Positions 55,301-64,000 of a stretch of 64,000 nucleotides of DNA are shown here, one piece after another. The position numbers and the translations under genes were made by a program. The stretch covers positions 216,001-280,000 of the forward strand of contig JAJOZX010005791.1 in NCBI GenBank assembly GCA_023014485.1, written 5' to 3'. Source of the DNA: Bathynomus jamesi. Its lineage: Eukaryota; Arthropoda; Malacostraca; Isopoda; Cirolanidae. The notes under the pieces were generated by a model. It worked only from the letters and a program-made list of their open reading frames with translations. It did not search any database and was not told the DNA's origin. Each line of letters starts with the position of its first letter. Within the stretch, counting starts at the first letter, position 1.

Positions 55301-56079
55301 CCGCGAAGGTATACAACTTGATCGTGTCCAAATTGTAAAGAATCCTGGCAAGCGCTTTAGTGCAAAGTTATGTCTAAACAGTCTATGGGGAAAATTTGCA
55401 GAATACCGGCAGAGGGAACATTCATTTGGCACAAAGTTATAGCGATGTCTGGGATTATGCCAATGCCCCCGATAAAGAGGTCATGGAGATCGTGAATGTA
55501 GGTAATACTTACGTAATAAAGTACAACAACACTGAATTTGCCACAGATACCTCAAGGGTTACAAACATACCTGTGGCGAGCTTCACAACAGCCTACGCCC
55601 GTATAAAACTTTGGGGTCTATTGCATTCTCTTGGGCGGAGAGTATTGTATGCCGATACAGATAGCGTGATATTCACAGAGAGGGAGGGTGATTACATGCC
55701 CGCTATTGGGGAGTTCCTCGGCGAACTCACTGATGAGATCAAGGATGAGTATGGGGACGACGCATACGCCGACTCTTTTATCTCAACAGGACCTAAGACT
55801 TATGGGGTACGGGTCAGGGTAGGGGATGAAATGAAATATATCGTGAAGGCAAAGGGTATTACGCTCAACCATGCGAATCGGGAGGTTGTTAACTTTGAGT
55901 CGTTGAAGGATCTAGTATGTTTGGAACCTCACCAACTAATTGTAGGCACCCACAATTTTCGGGCGCAGAAGCTGGGAGGCGTGAAGGAACTTAGGGGTAC
56001 GATGGTGTGCCGTAACACCTATAGGAAACGTTACCAGTTACCTGGCACCTATGATACCGTACCCTTTGGATACCAATGA
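52347..56079 (+). pseudogene. POLB: Protein-primed family B DNA polymerase, one frameshift
   Basis: Replicates the element. The first frame runs to 55442, the second 55396-56079, with a break near 55420-55440. An N-terminal region (1-260) shared by Polinton polymerases is followed by a Cys/His-rich zinc-binding region (about 265-385). The exonuclease motifs are YYDIETY (near 391), HNGAKFDTQF (near 470) and YCVNDVRVL (near 595). A vsr-like insertion has SFNGCWWHGCP and LWEHEYD (about 710-765). Polymerase motif A is YDFCSLYP (near 820), motif B is KLCLNSLWGKF (near 1008), just before the break, and motif C is YADTDSV (near 55648). GTG at 52347 is unlikely to be the true start. Confidence 0.92.
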
Positions 56080-56211
56080 TGCTTCTAACTCACACGTCTT
56101 GTATATAATCGTATCTATTTGTAAATATATATGTATATATAACTTGAATATCTCGAATCGTATTTGTAAATATATGAATATCTCAATAAATCAAATAGCG
56201 TTTCACTTTCT

Positions 56212-56213
<2 letters not shown>

Positions 56214-56261
<48 letters not shown>
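56214..56261. repeat. (GT)n microsatellite
   Basis: About 46 bp of GT repeat upstream of the next ORF. Confidence 0.95.
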
Positions 56262-56262
<1 letters not shown>

Positions 56263-56384
56263 GTGAAAGTTCTAAGCTCCGCCCACTGCGTGAGTCATGC
56301 TACTATCTGGGAGTCCCTGCGTGGTCAGTCGACCGCAGTAAGCCCGAGAGATCAGACGTGTATTCAGATCAGACGTATATTGAA

Positions 56385-56975
56385 ATGGCTACCTTTAATA
56401 TCGCTTGCACAACGTTTATGAAATGGTATTCAGTAAAGTGTGAGGATGTGGTGGATACCGAAAAACTTCCTATTCCCCCCTCCTATGCCTCTTTTAAAAC
56501 CACATTGGATTGTGCGAAGTTCCAAGATGTACAAATACTCTACGGATGTTCTGGTGAGACTGTTGAAGGCTTTCGTTGCACAGACGATGTGCTGAAGTAT
56601 ACTGCAGGGCTAAACTTTATAAAGTCTCACATACACCGTGAAGTAAAAGAAACAACGCGTGCAGAAGAGAAGCAGCAGGTATGGATAATGAGCCTTGTGG
56701 ATGGGTGGTGTGACAAGCGGTATTACGTCATGCTACACCATGTCGATTACTCATACCCTACGTCTGAAAATGTGAATCTCGTGATCATGGACAATCTTAG
56801 GTGTTTTTATCACTATATTAACGTATATCATGATGAGGTTCATAGTGAGGTTGTGGCTAGTGCCATGCGTGAGTTTTTAACAGATTTTAGAGACGAGCAT
56901 CGTTTGATGGGTAGAAAGGAAAAATATGAGCATATGTTCCTCTCAAATAGTGCGCCGGAGTGTGGAGATGATTAG
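56385..56975 (+). CDS. Unidentified Polinton protein
   Basis: 196 residues from ATG 56385 (TGAAATGGCTACC), chosen over longer frames that read through the (GT)n tract. It includes FMKWYSVKCEDVV, LDCAKFQDVQILYGCSG and DGWCDKRYYVMLHHVD; it is rich in Cys, Tyr and His. I do not recognise a domain. The GC-box-like CTCCGCCCACTG near 56277 and the lack of introns suggest its own promoter. The frame is intact. Confidence 0.6.
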   Translation: MATFNIACTTFMKWYSVKCEDVVDTEKLPIPPSYASFKTTLDCAKFQDVQILYGCSGETVEGFRCTDDVLKYTAGLNFIKSHIHREVKETTRAEEKQQVWIMSLVDGWCDKRYYVMLHHVDYSYPTSENVNLVIMDNLRCFYHYINVYHDEVHSEVVASAMREFLTDFRDEHRLMGRKEKYEHMFLSNSAPECGDD

Positions 56976-57174
56976 CGCCTAGTTCTTATCCAAAGTGCGT
57001 AGGCTGGTAGTGACGAAACGGAAAAACAAATATGTGCAACAATTCGAGTCGTACGAACATGCCCATTCACGTATCATCGAGTCAGCCGCCCGTCGAACCG
57101 TTCCTGCCTGTGCCTCACACGGCTCATAGTTATCTCAGAGCTTGAGCCGAGTAGACGTGCGCTCCTCGAATACG

Positions 57175-57888
57175 ATGGAACTTCCTTTGAGCAGCATTCT
57201 CAACGCCTCGTACGATGTGTCCGTGACGAAATCGTTGCGCGTGTTCAGGCGTAATTCCGGTACCATTAGCTATGTACTGGAAACGGAATGTAGACCGACA
57301 AACAAACGGGTTTATTTAAGTATCGAGGAGATGAATAGAATCTTCGTGATAGTTGATAAGTGGTGTGAAGATCGTTATAAAATACCTGCTAACGTAGGTA
57401 CAAGAAGAGAGCAGATTAGTGACGCGCCCTCATACGCCGTTGTATGTACGTTGTGTATAAATAACGATCGGCCGTGCATTGATATAAGGCTGATGTGGAA
57501 GAATGCTTCTGATAATAACGCTCTTATTCCTACGCGAAACCGTTTCATCCTCGACAGAATGTTTGAAATCGTCGGATTCCGTAAACTGAAACCTATATTA
57601 GACGCGCGTGTTACGGATATGTTTTATTTTGATACAGTACTTGAATACGCATACACTGCTCTGCTCGATGGGTTTACCGAGTGTAGGACTGGTGAGAATG
57701 GTCTAGTGCTGGATGTTTATTTAAAAAGTTTAGACTCTTTGAAATACCATGAACTTTGGTACAAAGCAATTGATCGGTACAAGGCTGAGCTCACCTACAC
57801 CGTTCACCCTGAAGAACTATTTCTTTATATAACGCGCAGTTGCCGTAACGATTTAGAAGATTATTTCAATTGCCGTTATGTTGAGTGA
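57175..57888 (+). CDS. Unidentified Polinton protein
   Basis: 237 residues from ATG 57175. No domain recognised. Segments include TKSLRVFRRNSGTISYVLE, SIEEMNRIFVIVDKWCEDRY, CTLCINNDRPCIDIRLMWK and RNDLEDYFNCRYVE. The WCE.RY pattern is faintly like DGWCDKRY in the preceding gene, so the two could be related. Its stop overlaps the next ATG by 11 bp. Confidence 0.55.
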   Translation: MELPLSSILNASYDVSVTKSLRVFRRNSGTISYVLETECRPTNKRVYLSIEEMNRIFVIVDKWCEDRYKIPANVGTRREQISDAPSYAVVCTLCINNDRPCIDIRLMWKNASDNNALIPTRNRFILDRMFEIVGFRKLKPILDARVTDMFYFDTVLEYAYTALLDGFTECRTGENGLVLDVYLKSLDSLKYHELWYKAIDRYKAELTYTVHPEELFLYITRSCRNDLEDYFNCRYVE

Positions 57889-58024
57889 AGAGTTCACGAT
57901 TGAAAAGCTCGAGTCGGTAGAAATAAACCCTCGATTGGAAAAGCGCTCTTATAAACTTGTGTTTAATAATGTAGCTAACGATGAACTCTTTGTGCGTGCT
58001 TTTGATTGTATTCTAGATGTTTAA
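57878..58024 (+). CDS. Small ORF overlapping both neighbours
   Basis: 48 codons from ATG 57878, shifted by one base from the gene before and overlapping the gene after by 8 bp. Either a real overlapping gene or a piece of one longer protein (57175-58223) split by indels. The composition resembles its neighbours. Confidence 0.4.
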   Translation: MLSEEFTIEKLESVEINPRLEKRSYKLVFNNVANDELFVRAFDCILDV

Positions 58025-58223
58025 AGATGACTTACCAACCGGTTGTAAAGTGGGAACAAAAATAGTACTGAACGATATGAAAGCCATTCATATCGAATAC
58101 AGGTTTCCCTATACTTTAAGCGGTGAAATATTATTAAGCCGCATAGACTGCGTAATGCAGAGCAATAATGATGTAATTGTAAACTCGATTAAGACCGATT
58201 TTAGTATTTTGAAAAAAAAGTGA
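58017..58223 (+). CDS. Small ORF at the end of the plus-strand block
   Basis: 68 codons from ATG 58017, ending [11 protein letters not shown]. No known domain. It is the last ORF before AT-rich DNA and the right inverted repeat. Confidence 0.45.
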   Translation: MFKDDLPTGCKVGTKIVLNDMKAIHIEYRFPYTLSGEILLSRIDCVMQSNNDVIVNSIKTDFSILKKK

Positions 58224-58265
58224 ATTGTATATATATATTTGATTATGTACATATTTCTATTGATT

Positions 58266-58268
<3 letters not shown>

Positions 58269-58351
<83 letters not shown>
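58269..58351. repeat. (AT)n microsatellite
   Basis: More than 80 bp of AT repeat; another of about 52 bp is at 58560-58611. Between them are repeats of ATATTTCTGTTATRYRCATATT. Confidence 0.95.
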
Positions 58352-58354
<3 letters not shown>

Positions 58355-58557
58355 TTTGCTTGATATTTCTCCTGTACTGTTATGTACATATTGAAGTGTA
58401 TATGAAATGTATATTTTATTTATATATCACCATATTTGTGTGTGTGTGTATATTTCTGTTATGTACATATTGATGAAATGTATATTTTATTTTATATATA
58501 ATTATGGTATATATTTGTTATACGCATATTCCTCAAATGTATATGAAATGTATATTT

Positions 58558-58613
<56 letters not shown>

Positions 58614-58754
58614 ATAATTGTGTGTATATATTTCTGTTATACGCATATTCCTCAAATGTATATTTTATTTTCTATATATTTATAATAAAAAGAATGATGC
58701 AATGTTGTTTATTGTTATGCCTTCTACTACCGGTATTCTGTATACAACAGGTAT

Positions 58755-59182
58755 CTGGCAATATTTAAGCCTTCTAAACCAACTGGCTGATTAGGAGTCT
58801 ATAATAATAATGTATGCAATAATAAAAAAAAGAGGTATCTGACAACCAGCCAACTGGCTGATTAGGAGTCTATAATAGTGTATACATGGCGCTATCTGGC
58901 AACTCAGCCAACTGGCTGATTAGGCGTATATAATAATAATAATGTATGCAATATAAAAAGAGGTATCTGACAACCAGCCAACTGGCTGATTAGGCGTATA
59001 TAACAATAATGTATGCAATAATAAAAAGAGGTATCTGACAACCAGCCAACTGGCTGATTAGGATAATAATGTATACAATGGAATACATGGCGCTATCTGG
59101 CAACTCAAGCCATTTACGCCAACTGGCTGATTAGGAGTCTATAATAATAATGTATGCAATAATAAAAAAAAGAGGTATCTGA
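58755..59182. repeat. Subterminal repeats inside the right TIR of the Polinton
   Basis: Six or so units of 65-80 bp carrying CCAACTGGCTGATTAGG, GGTATCTGACAACCAG and AATAATGTATGCAATA. The core CAGCCAACTGGCTG is nearly palindromic. The left side has only two or three of these units. Confidence 0.85.
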
Positions 59183-59512
59183 CAACCAGCCAACTGGCTG
59201 ATTAGGATAATAGTGTATACAATGGAATACATGGCGCTATCTGGCAACTCAGCCAACTGGCTGATTAGGAGCCTATAAAACAACGCCAGCCCGGCTGGAA
59301 GTCTCAGTGTGCACTTGGCTCCTGCCAGGTGAACACCTCTCCTCCTTTCTCTTGGGGGATAACGCCGCCTCCAAGTTCCCCCCCCTTTTGCAACATCCCC
59401 CTTTTGCAACATCCCCTTTTGCAACATCCCCCCTTTGCAATATCCCCCCTTTGCAACATTACATAATAACCTGCAACATTCCTGCACTCTCCCCTTTTGC
59501 GGCTATACTACT
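59183..59512 (-). repeat. Right terminal inverted repeat of the Polinton
   Basis: The complement matches 41916-42302. The CAACATCCCCTTTTG-type array (59390-59460) has about five units, fewer than on the left. Confidence 0.9.
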
Positions 59513-59518
59513 AATGAC

Positions 59519-59686
59519 TCCTCGCAGTTAACGTGTTAACGGACTTTAACAGACTAAATATCGAGTTATCGGAAGTTAACTGGTCCGATAACGATAAATG
59601 GAAATTAACTTCCGTTAATAGTCCGTTAAAAAAAGTTAACTTCGTTAATTAACTGTTATCGGATTAACGCTTTACTGCCAACACTG
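59519..59686 (-). repeat. Right end of the hosting hAT relic
   Basis: Repeated GTTAACGGA, GTTAACTTCGTTAA and CGATAACGATAA words matching the left end at 41170-41310; ends CAACACTG before AGTGTCAA. Confidence 0.8.
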
Positions 59687-59889
59687 AGTGTCAATGACCC
59701 TTTAACCTACTGTACCTCTGTCTGACTACATGGGCATACCTAACCTAACCTATTCAATATCAAATCTTAATCCTTGTACATAATACAATATAACGTTGTG
59801 GCTATTTAGCCAGCAGTCCGGTGCACATATACACACTGTAGACTTCTTTGAGCTTGTATTTTTAAAAATTTGCTATAATCTTCATCTAC

Positions 59890-60470
59890 ATTTACGTTAA
59901 TAATAAATAAATAAAATTTCTTAATTTTAAGTTTAACAATTTATTTCAGGTTTTGAAGTGCCGTAATAATTGAATGCTCGGTTAGGTCAACTGTACGGTG
60001 TTCTTCCACTTTCCCGCGTTAAGTTAATTTACGGTTAAATGAATGCCTGGTTAGGTCAACTGTACGCTCTTGACAATTGGTTGGGTTAAGTTGATATTTT
60101 TGTTAAAACTAACAAAAATATCACAACTTAACCTAACCAATCGTCAAGAGCGTACAGTTGACCTAACCAGGCATTCATTTAACCATAAATTAATTTAACG
60201 CGGGAAAGTGGAACACCACCACCGAACCAATCGTCAAGGGCGTACACAGTTGACCTAACCGGGTAGTCGGTAATTTTCACGTAGGTTTCGATTAATTTTA
60301 AGCAACTTTTACTAAAAACGTGTGTCAGTTATAGCTACCGCATATACAGTATATAACTGATATACTGTACCTAACCAATCGTCAAGGGCATACAGTTGAC
60401 CTAACCGGGCATTCAGTTATTACGCCTCTTCAAAACCTAAAACAAATTAAATTTAAAATTAAGAAATTTT
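59890..60470. repeat. Nested inverted repeats around GGTTAGGTCAACTGTACG
   Basis: The inner palindrome has arms 60004-60105 and 60110-60213 with a loop of four bases. An outer pair (about 59900-59993 and 60375-60465) encloses it. The unit AACCTAACCAATCGTCAAGG plus GCGTACAGTTGACCTAACC recurs four times or more. Non-coding. Confidence 0.8.
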
Positions 60471-60498
60471 ATGGTAGAATCACAGTTTAGCATTGTAA

Positions 60499-60805
60499 AA
60501 AAAATTTTTTGGCGATATCCTGTTTTGGTGTCCCAAAAAATTCAACCAACCAAAAATAAACGACACTCCAACACTTTCAAATTACTTGTTTATGTTAATT
60601 AGGTTAATGGAATGCCTGGTTCGGTCAACTGTAAGCCCTTGACGATTGGTTAGGTTAAGCCATGATATTTACGTTAGTTTTAAGAAAATATCACGATAAC
60701 CTAACTAATCGTCAAGGGCGTACAGCGTACAGTTGACCTAACTCGTTGGTTGAATAATTTGGGACACCAAAATAGGATATCGCCAAAAAAAATTTTTGGT
60801 ACTCT
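60499..60805. repeat. Second nested palindrome of the same family
   Basis: Outer arms with TTTTTGGCGATATCCTATTTTG-like sequence (60503-60545, 60745-60800), inner arms with the GTCAACTGTA...CCTTGACGATTGGTTAGG unit, centre near 60675. Confidence 0.75.
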
Positions 60806-61219
60806 TCTTATCCCGGACCCCAGGATATCCTCGCTTTTACGGTCCTAAATTCTAACTAATAATGTGACAGGGCTCTTTTCCGTTCTACCCCAGCAACAAA
60901 AAATGAAATTATATTATTTTTCTACTGTAGTTTTACTCGCTGAATTCAATAATATATATCTTATTTTGGAGAAATAATAACAAAAGAGTTATAGTCCGTT
61001 TATTTTATTAAAAGTAGAGATTGCATTTAAGATTTCAATAAAAATGTCCTTTCCTTTTTGTCTTCTCCACAGAAATTCACATAAATAAGAATCTATCATA
61101 TTTCTAGATGTTCCCCAATGTCTCTCGTTCCTTTGTTAGCTAAATCAACTGTATGCCCTTGACGATGGTTAGGTTAGGTCGTGATATTTTCGTTAGTTAG
61201 CCTTATAAGGTTAACTAAA

Positions 61220-61453
61220 GAAGGCTGGGATAGAACGTTATCTCCTAACTATGTTTATGAAATTCCATTATCATCCACAACAATATCTACAAAAGAGAAA
61301 AAAAATAATTAAACCATAACTAATTAAGCACGAATACTTTCTCCAAAATAAAATAATATTATTGAATTCAGCAAGTAAAACTACACTAGAAATTGTTGCT
61401 GGAGTAGAACGGAAAAGATCCGTGACAGTCCTAAATTATGTAGAACCAAATTT

Positions 61454-61486
<33 letters not shown>

Positions 61487-61725
61487 ATTTGGTTCTACAT
61501 AATTTAGGACTGTCACAGGATCTTTTCCGTTCTACTCAGCAACAATTTCTAGTGTAGTTTTACTTGCTGAATTCAATAATATATATTTTATTTTGGAGAA
61601 AGTATTCGTGCTTTAATTAGTTATGGTTATAATTTTTTTTTTTCTCTTTTGTAGATATTGTGTGGATGATAAATGGAATTTCATAAACATAGTTAAGGAG
61701 ATAACGTTCTATCCCAGCCTTCTGG
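61220..61725. repeat. Long AT-centred palindrome P1
   Basis: Arms of about 235 bp start AGAAGGCTGGGATAGAACG and meet at an (AT)n centre (61452-61486). An older, partial relative lies at 60810-61000. Confidence 0.9.
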
Positions 61726-61738
61726 ATATATATATATT

Positions 61739-61769
<31 letters not shown>

Positions 61770-61782
61770 ATATATATATATA

Positions 61783-62696
61783 CGGGTGGGCGGAAAGTAG
61801 CTCCCTATTTTGGATTGGTAAAAAATACGTATATATCCATTTATTTCAGAAGAAATAATATGAAAAGGTAGGCATACATGGTAGGTTTTCTCTAAAATTC
61901 ATGTGGGCTCCAACTCTACACCAGCTTCTGAGCCGCCCAGGATGGCGTCACTGACTTTAGCAGGAACTCCGGCGGGATGGAGGACATGACTTCCGATTCG
62001 GTCCTCCAGTTCTTCCATGTCCTCGGTTTGGTGCGGTAGACTTCTTCCTTTACCCACCCCAAAGAAAGAAGTCGCACGGTGTCAAGTCGGGGCTCCTGGC
62101 TGGCCATTGATGCGGACCACGACGACCCATCCAACGCCCAGGGAAGTGGGCATCCAGCCACTCACGGACAACAAGAGCGAAGTGCGGAGGGGCGCCATCT
62201 TGCATAAATATCAGATCGTCGATGTTCTCCCATGTGCTGACAACCGGCCAGACCTCGTTTCGCAACATAGCAAGGTACCGCTCAGCATTCATGGTGTTGC
62301 GCAGAAGGAACGGGCCCACAACCTGATCTGAGGTCATACGACACCACACCGTTACACTGAACCGATTCTGCCGTTTTCAGCGGTAACCGTGCGACTTCTT
62401 TCTTTGGGGGTGGGTAAAGGAAGAAGTCTACCGCATCAAACCGAGGACATTGGAAGAACTGGAGGACCGAATTCGGGAAGTCATGTCCTCCATCCCGCCG
62501 GAGTTCCTGCTAAAGTCAGTGGACGCCATTCCTGGGCGGCTCCAGAAGCTGGTGGAAAGAGTTGGAGCCCACATTGAATTTTAGAGAAAACCTACCATGT
62601 ATGCCTACCTTTTCATATTATTTCTTCTGAAATAAATGGATAATATACGTATTTTTTTACCAATCCAAAATAGGGAGCTACTTTCCGCCCACCCTG
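61783..62696. mobile_element. Foldback mariner derivative M1
   Basis: TA-flanked, ends CGGGTGGGCGGAAAGTAG and its complement. The left part encodes on the minus strand the C-terminal half of a mariner transposase (DLIFMQDGAPPHFALVV, HQWPARSPDLTPCDFFLWG). The right part carries the last third of the same gene on the plus strand, so the arms (about 310 bp) include coding sequence. The middle and N-terminal parts of the transposase are missing. Confidence 0.85.
61916..62349 (-). pseudogene. Partial mariner transposase in M1
   Basis: The minus strand begins inside the catalytic domain (MWCRMTSDQVVGPFLLRNTM), with D in MQDGAPPH and D in ARSPDLTPCDF (36 residues between by my count), then after a shift WVKEEVYRTKPRT. 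The first catalytic Asp is not present. It resembles the DUF4817-type mariners elsewhere in the window but is a distinct family. Confidence 0.75.
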
Positions 62697-62706
62697 TATA
62701 TATTAT

Positions 62707-62743
<37 letters not shown>
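62697..62743. repeat. (AT)n microsatellite
   Basis: AT tract joining M1 and P2; equivalents at 61727-61782 and 63266-63327 join P to M. Confidence 0.9.
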
Positions 62744-62745
<2 letters not shown>

Positions 62746-62979
62746 CAGAAGGCTGGGATAGAACGTTATCTCCTTAACTATGTTTATGAAATTCCATTTA
62801 TCATCCACAACAATATCTACAAAAGAGAAAAAAAAAAATTATAACCATAACTAATTAAAGCACGAATACTTTCTCCAAAATAAAATATATTATTGAATTC
62901 AGCAAGTAAAACTACACTAGAAATTGTTGCTGGAGTAGAACGGAAAAGATCCTGTGACAGTCCTAAATTATGTAGAACC

Positions 62980-63024
<45 letters not shown>

Positions 63025-63263
63025 TGGTTCTACATAATTTAGGACTGTCACAGGATCTTTTCGCGTTCTACTCCAGCAACAATTTCTAGTGTAGTTTTAC
63101 TTGCTGAATTCAATAATATATATTTTATTTTGGAGAAAGTATTCGTGCTTTAATTAGTTATTTATAATTTTTTTTTTTTCTCTTTTGTAGATATTGTTGT
63201 GGATGATAAATGGAATTTCATAAACATAGTTAAGGAGATAACGTTCTATCCCAGCCTTCTGGG
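62744..63263. repeat. Long AT-centred palindrome P2
   Basis: Nearly identical to P1 with centre (AT)n at 62983-63019; ends CCCAGAAGGCTGGG and its complement. Confidence 0.9.
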
Positions 63264-63327
<64 letters not shown>

Positions 63328-63330
<3 letters not shown>

Positions 63331-64000
63331 GTGGGCGGAAAGTAGCTCCCTATTTTGGATTGGTAAAAAAATACGTATATTATCCATTTATTTCAGAAGA
63401 AATAATATGAAAAGGTAGGCATACATGGTAGGTTTTCTCTAAAATTCAATGTGGGCTCCAACTCTTTACACCAGCTTCTGGAGCCGCCCAGGAATGGCGT
63501 CCACTGACTTTAGCAGAACTCCGGCGGGATGGAGGACATGACTTCCCGAATTCGGTCCTCCAGTTCTTCCAATGTCCTCGGTTTGGTGCGGTAGACTTCT
63601 TCCTTTACCCACCCCCAAAGAAAGAAGTCGCACGGTGTCAAGTCGGGGCTCCTGGCTGGCCATTGATGCGGACCACGACGACCCATCCAACGCCCAGGGA
63701 AGTGGGCATCCAGCCACTCACGGACAACAAGAGCGAAGTGCGGAGGGGCGCCATCTTGCATAAATATCAGATCGTCGATGTTCTCCCATGTGCTGACAAC
63801 CGGCCAGACCTCGTTTCGCAACATAGCAAGGTACCGCTCAGCATTCATGGTGTTGCGCAGAAGGAACGGGCCCACAACCTGATCTGAGGTCATACGACAC
63901 CACACCGTTACACTGAACCGATTCTGCCGTTTTTCAGCGGTAACCGTGCGACTTCTTTCTTTGGGGGTGGGTAAAAGGAAGAAGTCTACCGCATCAAACC
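63328..64000. mobile_element. Foldback mariner derivative M2 (cut by window end)
   Basis: Starts CAGGTGGGCGGAAAGTAG and repeats M1 almost base for base, including the minus-strand transposase part (63466-63905) and the turn into the plus-strand arm near 63950. Its frame is better kept than in M1 and reads WVKEEVYRTKPRTLEELED without a shift. Confidence 0.85.

Larger units (their letters stand above)
41910..59518. mobile_element. Maverick/Polinton (virus-like DNA element), complete with TIRs and 6-bp TSD
   Basis: The element is 41916-59512 (17,597 bp). The ends are 5'-AGTAGTATAGCCGC and GCGGCTATACTACT-3', and AATGAC flanks both (41910-41915, 59513-59518). AG/CT ends, a 6-bp duplication, long inverted repeats, and genes for PolB, integrase, packaging ATPase, protease and capsid proteins are the defining traits of the group. 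Gene content also matches adintovirus-type genomes. Frame breaks are described at the genes. Confidence 0.97.
41162..59694. mobile_element. hAT relic (about 0.9 kb) that hosts the Polinton
   Basis: The outer element is 41170-59686. Left end CAGTGGTGGGCACCGTTAAC, right end ...TACTGCCAACACTG. AGTGTCAA is present on both sides (41162-41169, 59687-59694). Without the 17.6-kb insertion and one target copy it is about 0.9 kb. Subterminal GTTAACGATAAC repeats occur at both ends (41200-41310, 59520-59660). Confidence 0.85.

Overview
The window is eukaryotic, repeat-dominated genomic DNA from an invertebrate. I see no ordinary host gene. Long (AT)n tracts, esterase-type CR1-like LINEs, DUF4817-type mariners, ZMYM1-like hATs, BEL/Pao, tRNA-derived SINEs and a Maverick/Polinton together point to an arthropod. 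I lean to a crustacean, but this is an inference with low confidence.

Layout. 1-3660: CR1-like LINE copy 1, 5' cut by the window. 4288-5190: a SINE-like tail and a second LINE reduced to its endonuclease. 5660-5985: inverted hAT fragment. 6440-10340: CR1 copy 2, with an intact ORF1 start. 10740-11835: hAT (ZMYM1-like) N-terminal pseudogene. 12169-13385: almost intact mariner with TA target duplication. 14510-15453 and 27173-27410: one minus-strand CR1 copy split by an 11.7-kb nested insertion. That insertion, 15454-27172, is a DNA transposon with about 150-bp terminal inverted repeats and an 8-bp target duplication. It carries one large unfamiliar gene (16322-18744). A hAT MITE (15509-16060) and a BEL/Pao retrotransposon (19220-26959, with two satellite arrays) inserted into it later. 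27415-29395: hAT pseudogene split by a PIF/Harbinger-type MITE. 29490-31745: CR1 copy 3. 31975-32862: decayed mariner. 33-41 kb: intergenic DNA holding a foldback element and several hAT derivatives with exact 8-bp target duplications.

41170-59686 is a small hAT relic with 8-bp target duplication AGTGTCAA. Inside it sits a 17.6-kb Maverick/Polinton (41916-59512) with 5'-AG...CT-3' ends, long inverted repeats and a 6-bp target duplication AATGAC. Its minus strand carries a tightly packed, overlapping block: packaging ATPase, three small ORFs, integrase plus chromodomain, penton-like protein, basic core-like protein, double jelly-roll major capsid protein and adenovirus-type protease. Its plus strand carries a tandemly duplicated intron-containing gene, the protein-primed family B DNA polymerase and several unidentified ORFs. 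Together these genes cover DNA synthesis, integration, capsid assembly, maturation and packaging, so this is an integrated virus-like element. Polymerase, capsid protein and integrase each have reading-frame breaks, so this copy as assembled is not coding-intact.

59.9-64 kb is a field of palindromes: nested inverted repeats, then two units of about 1.55 kb, each a long AT-centred palindrome followed by a foldback mariner derivative. Single-base length differences between near-identical repeats are common throughout. Some frameshifts may therefore be consensus errors of the assembly rather than true decay.
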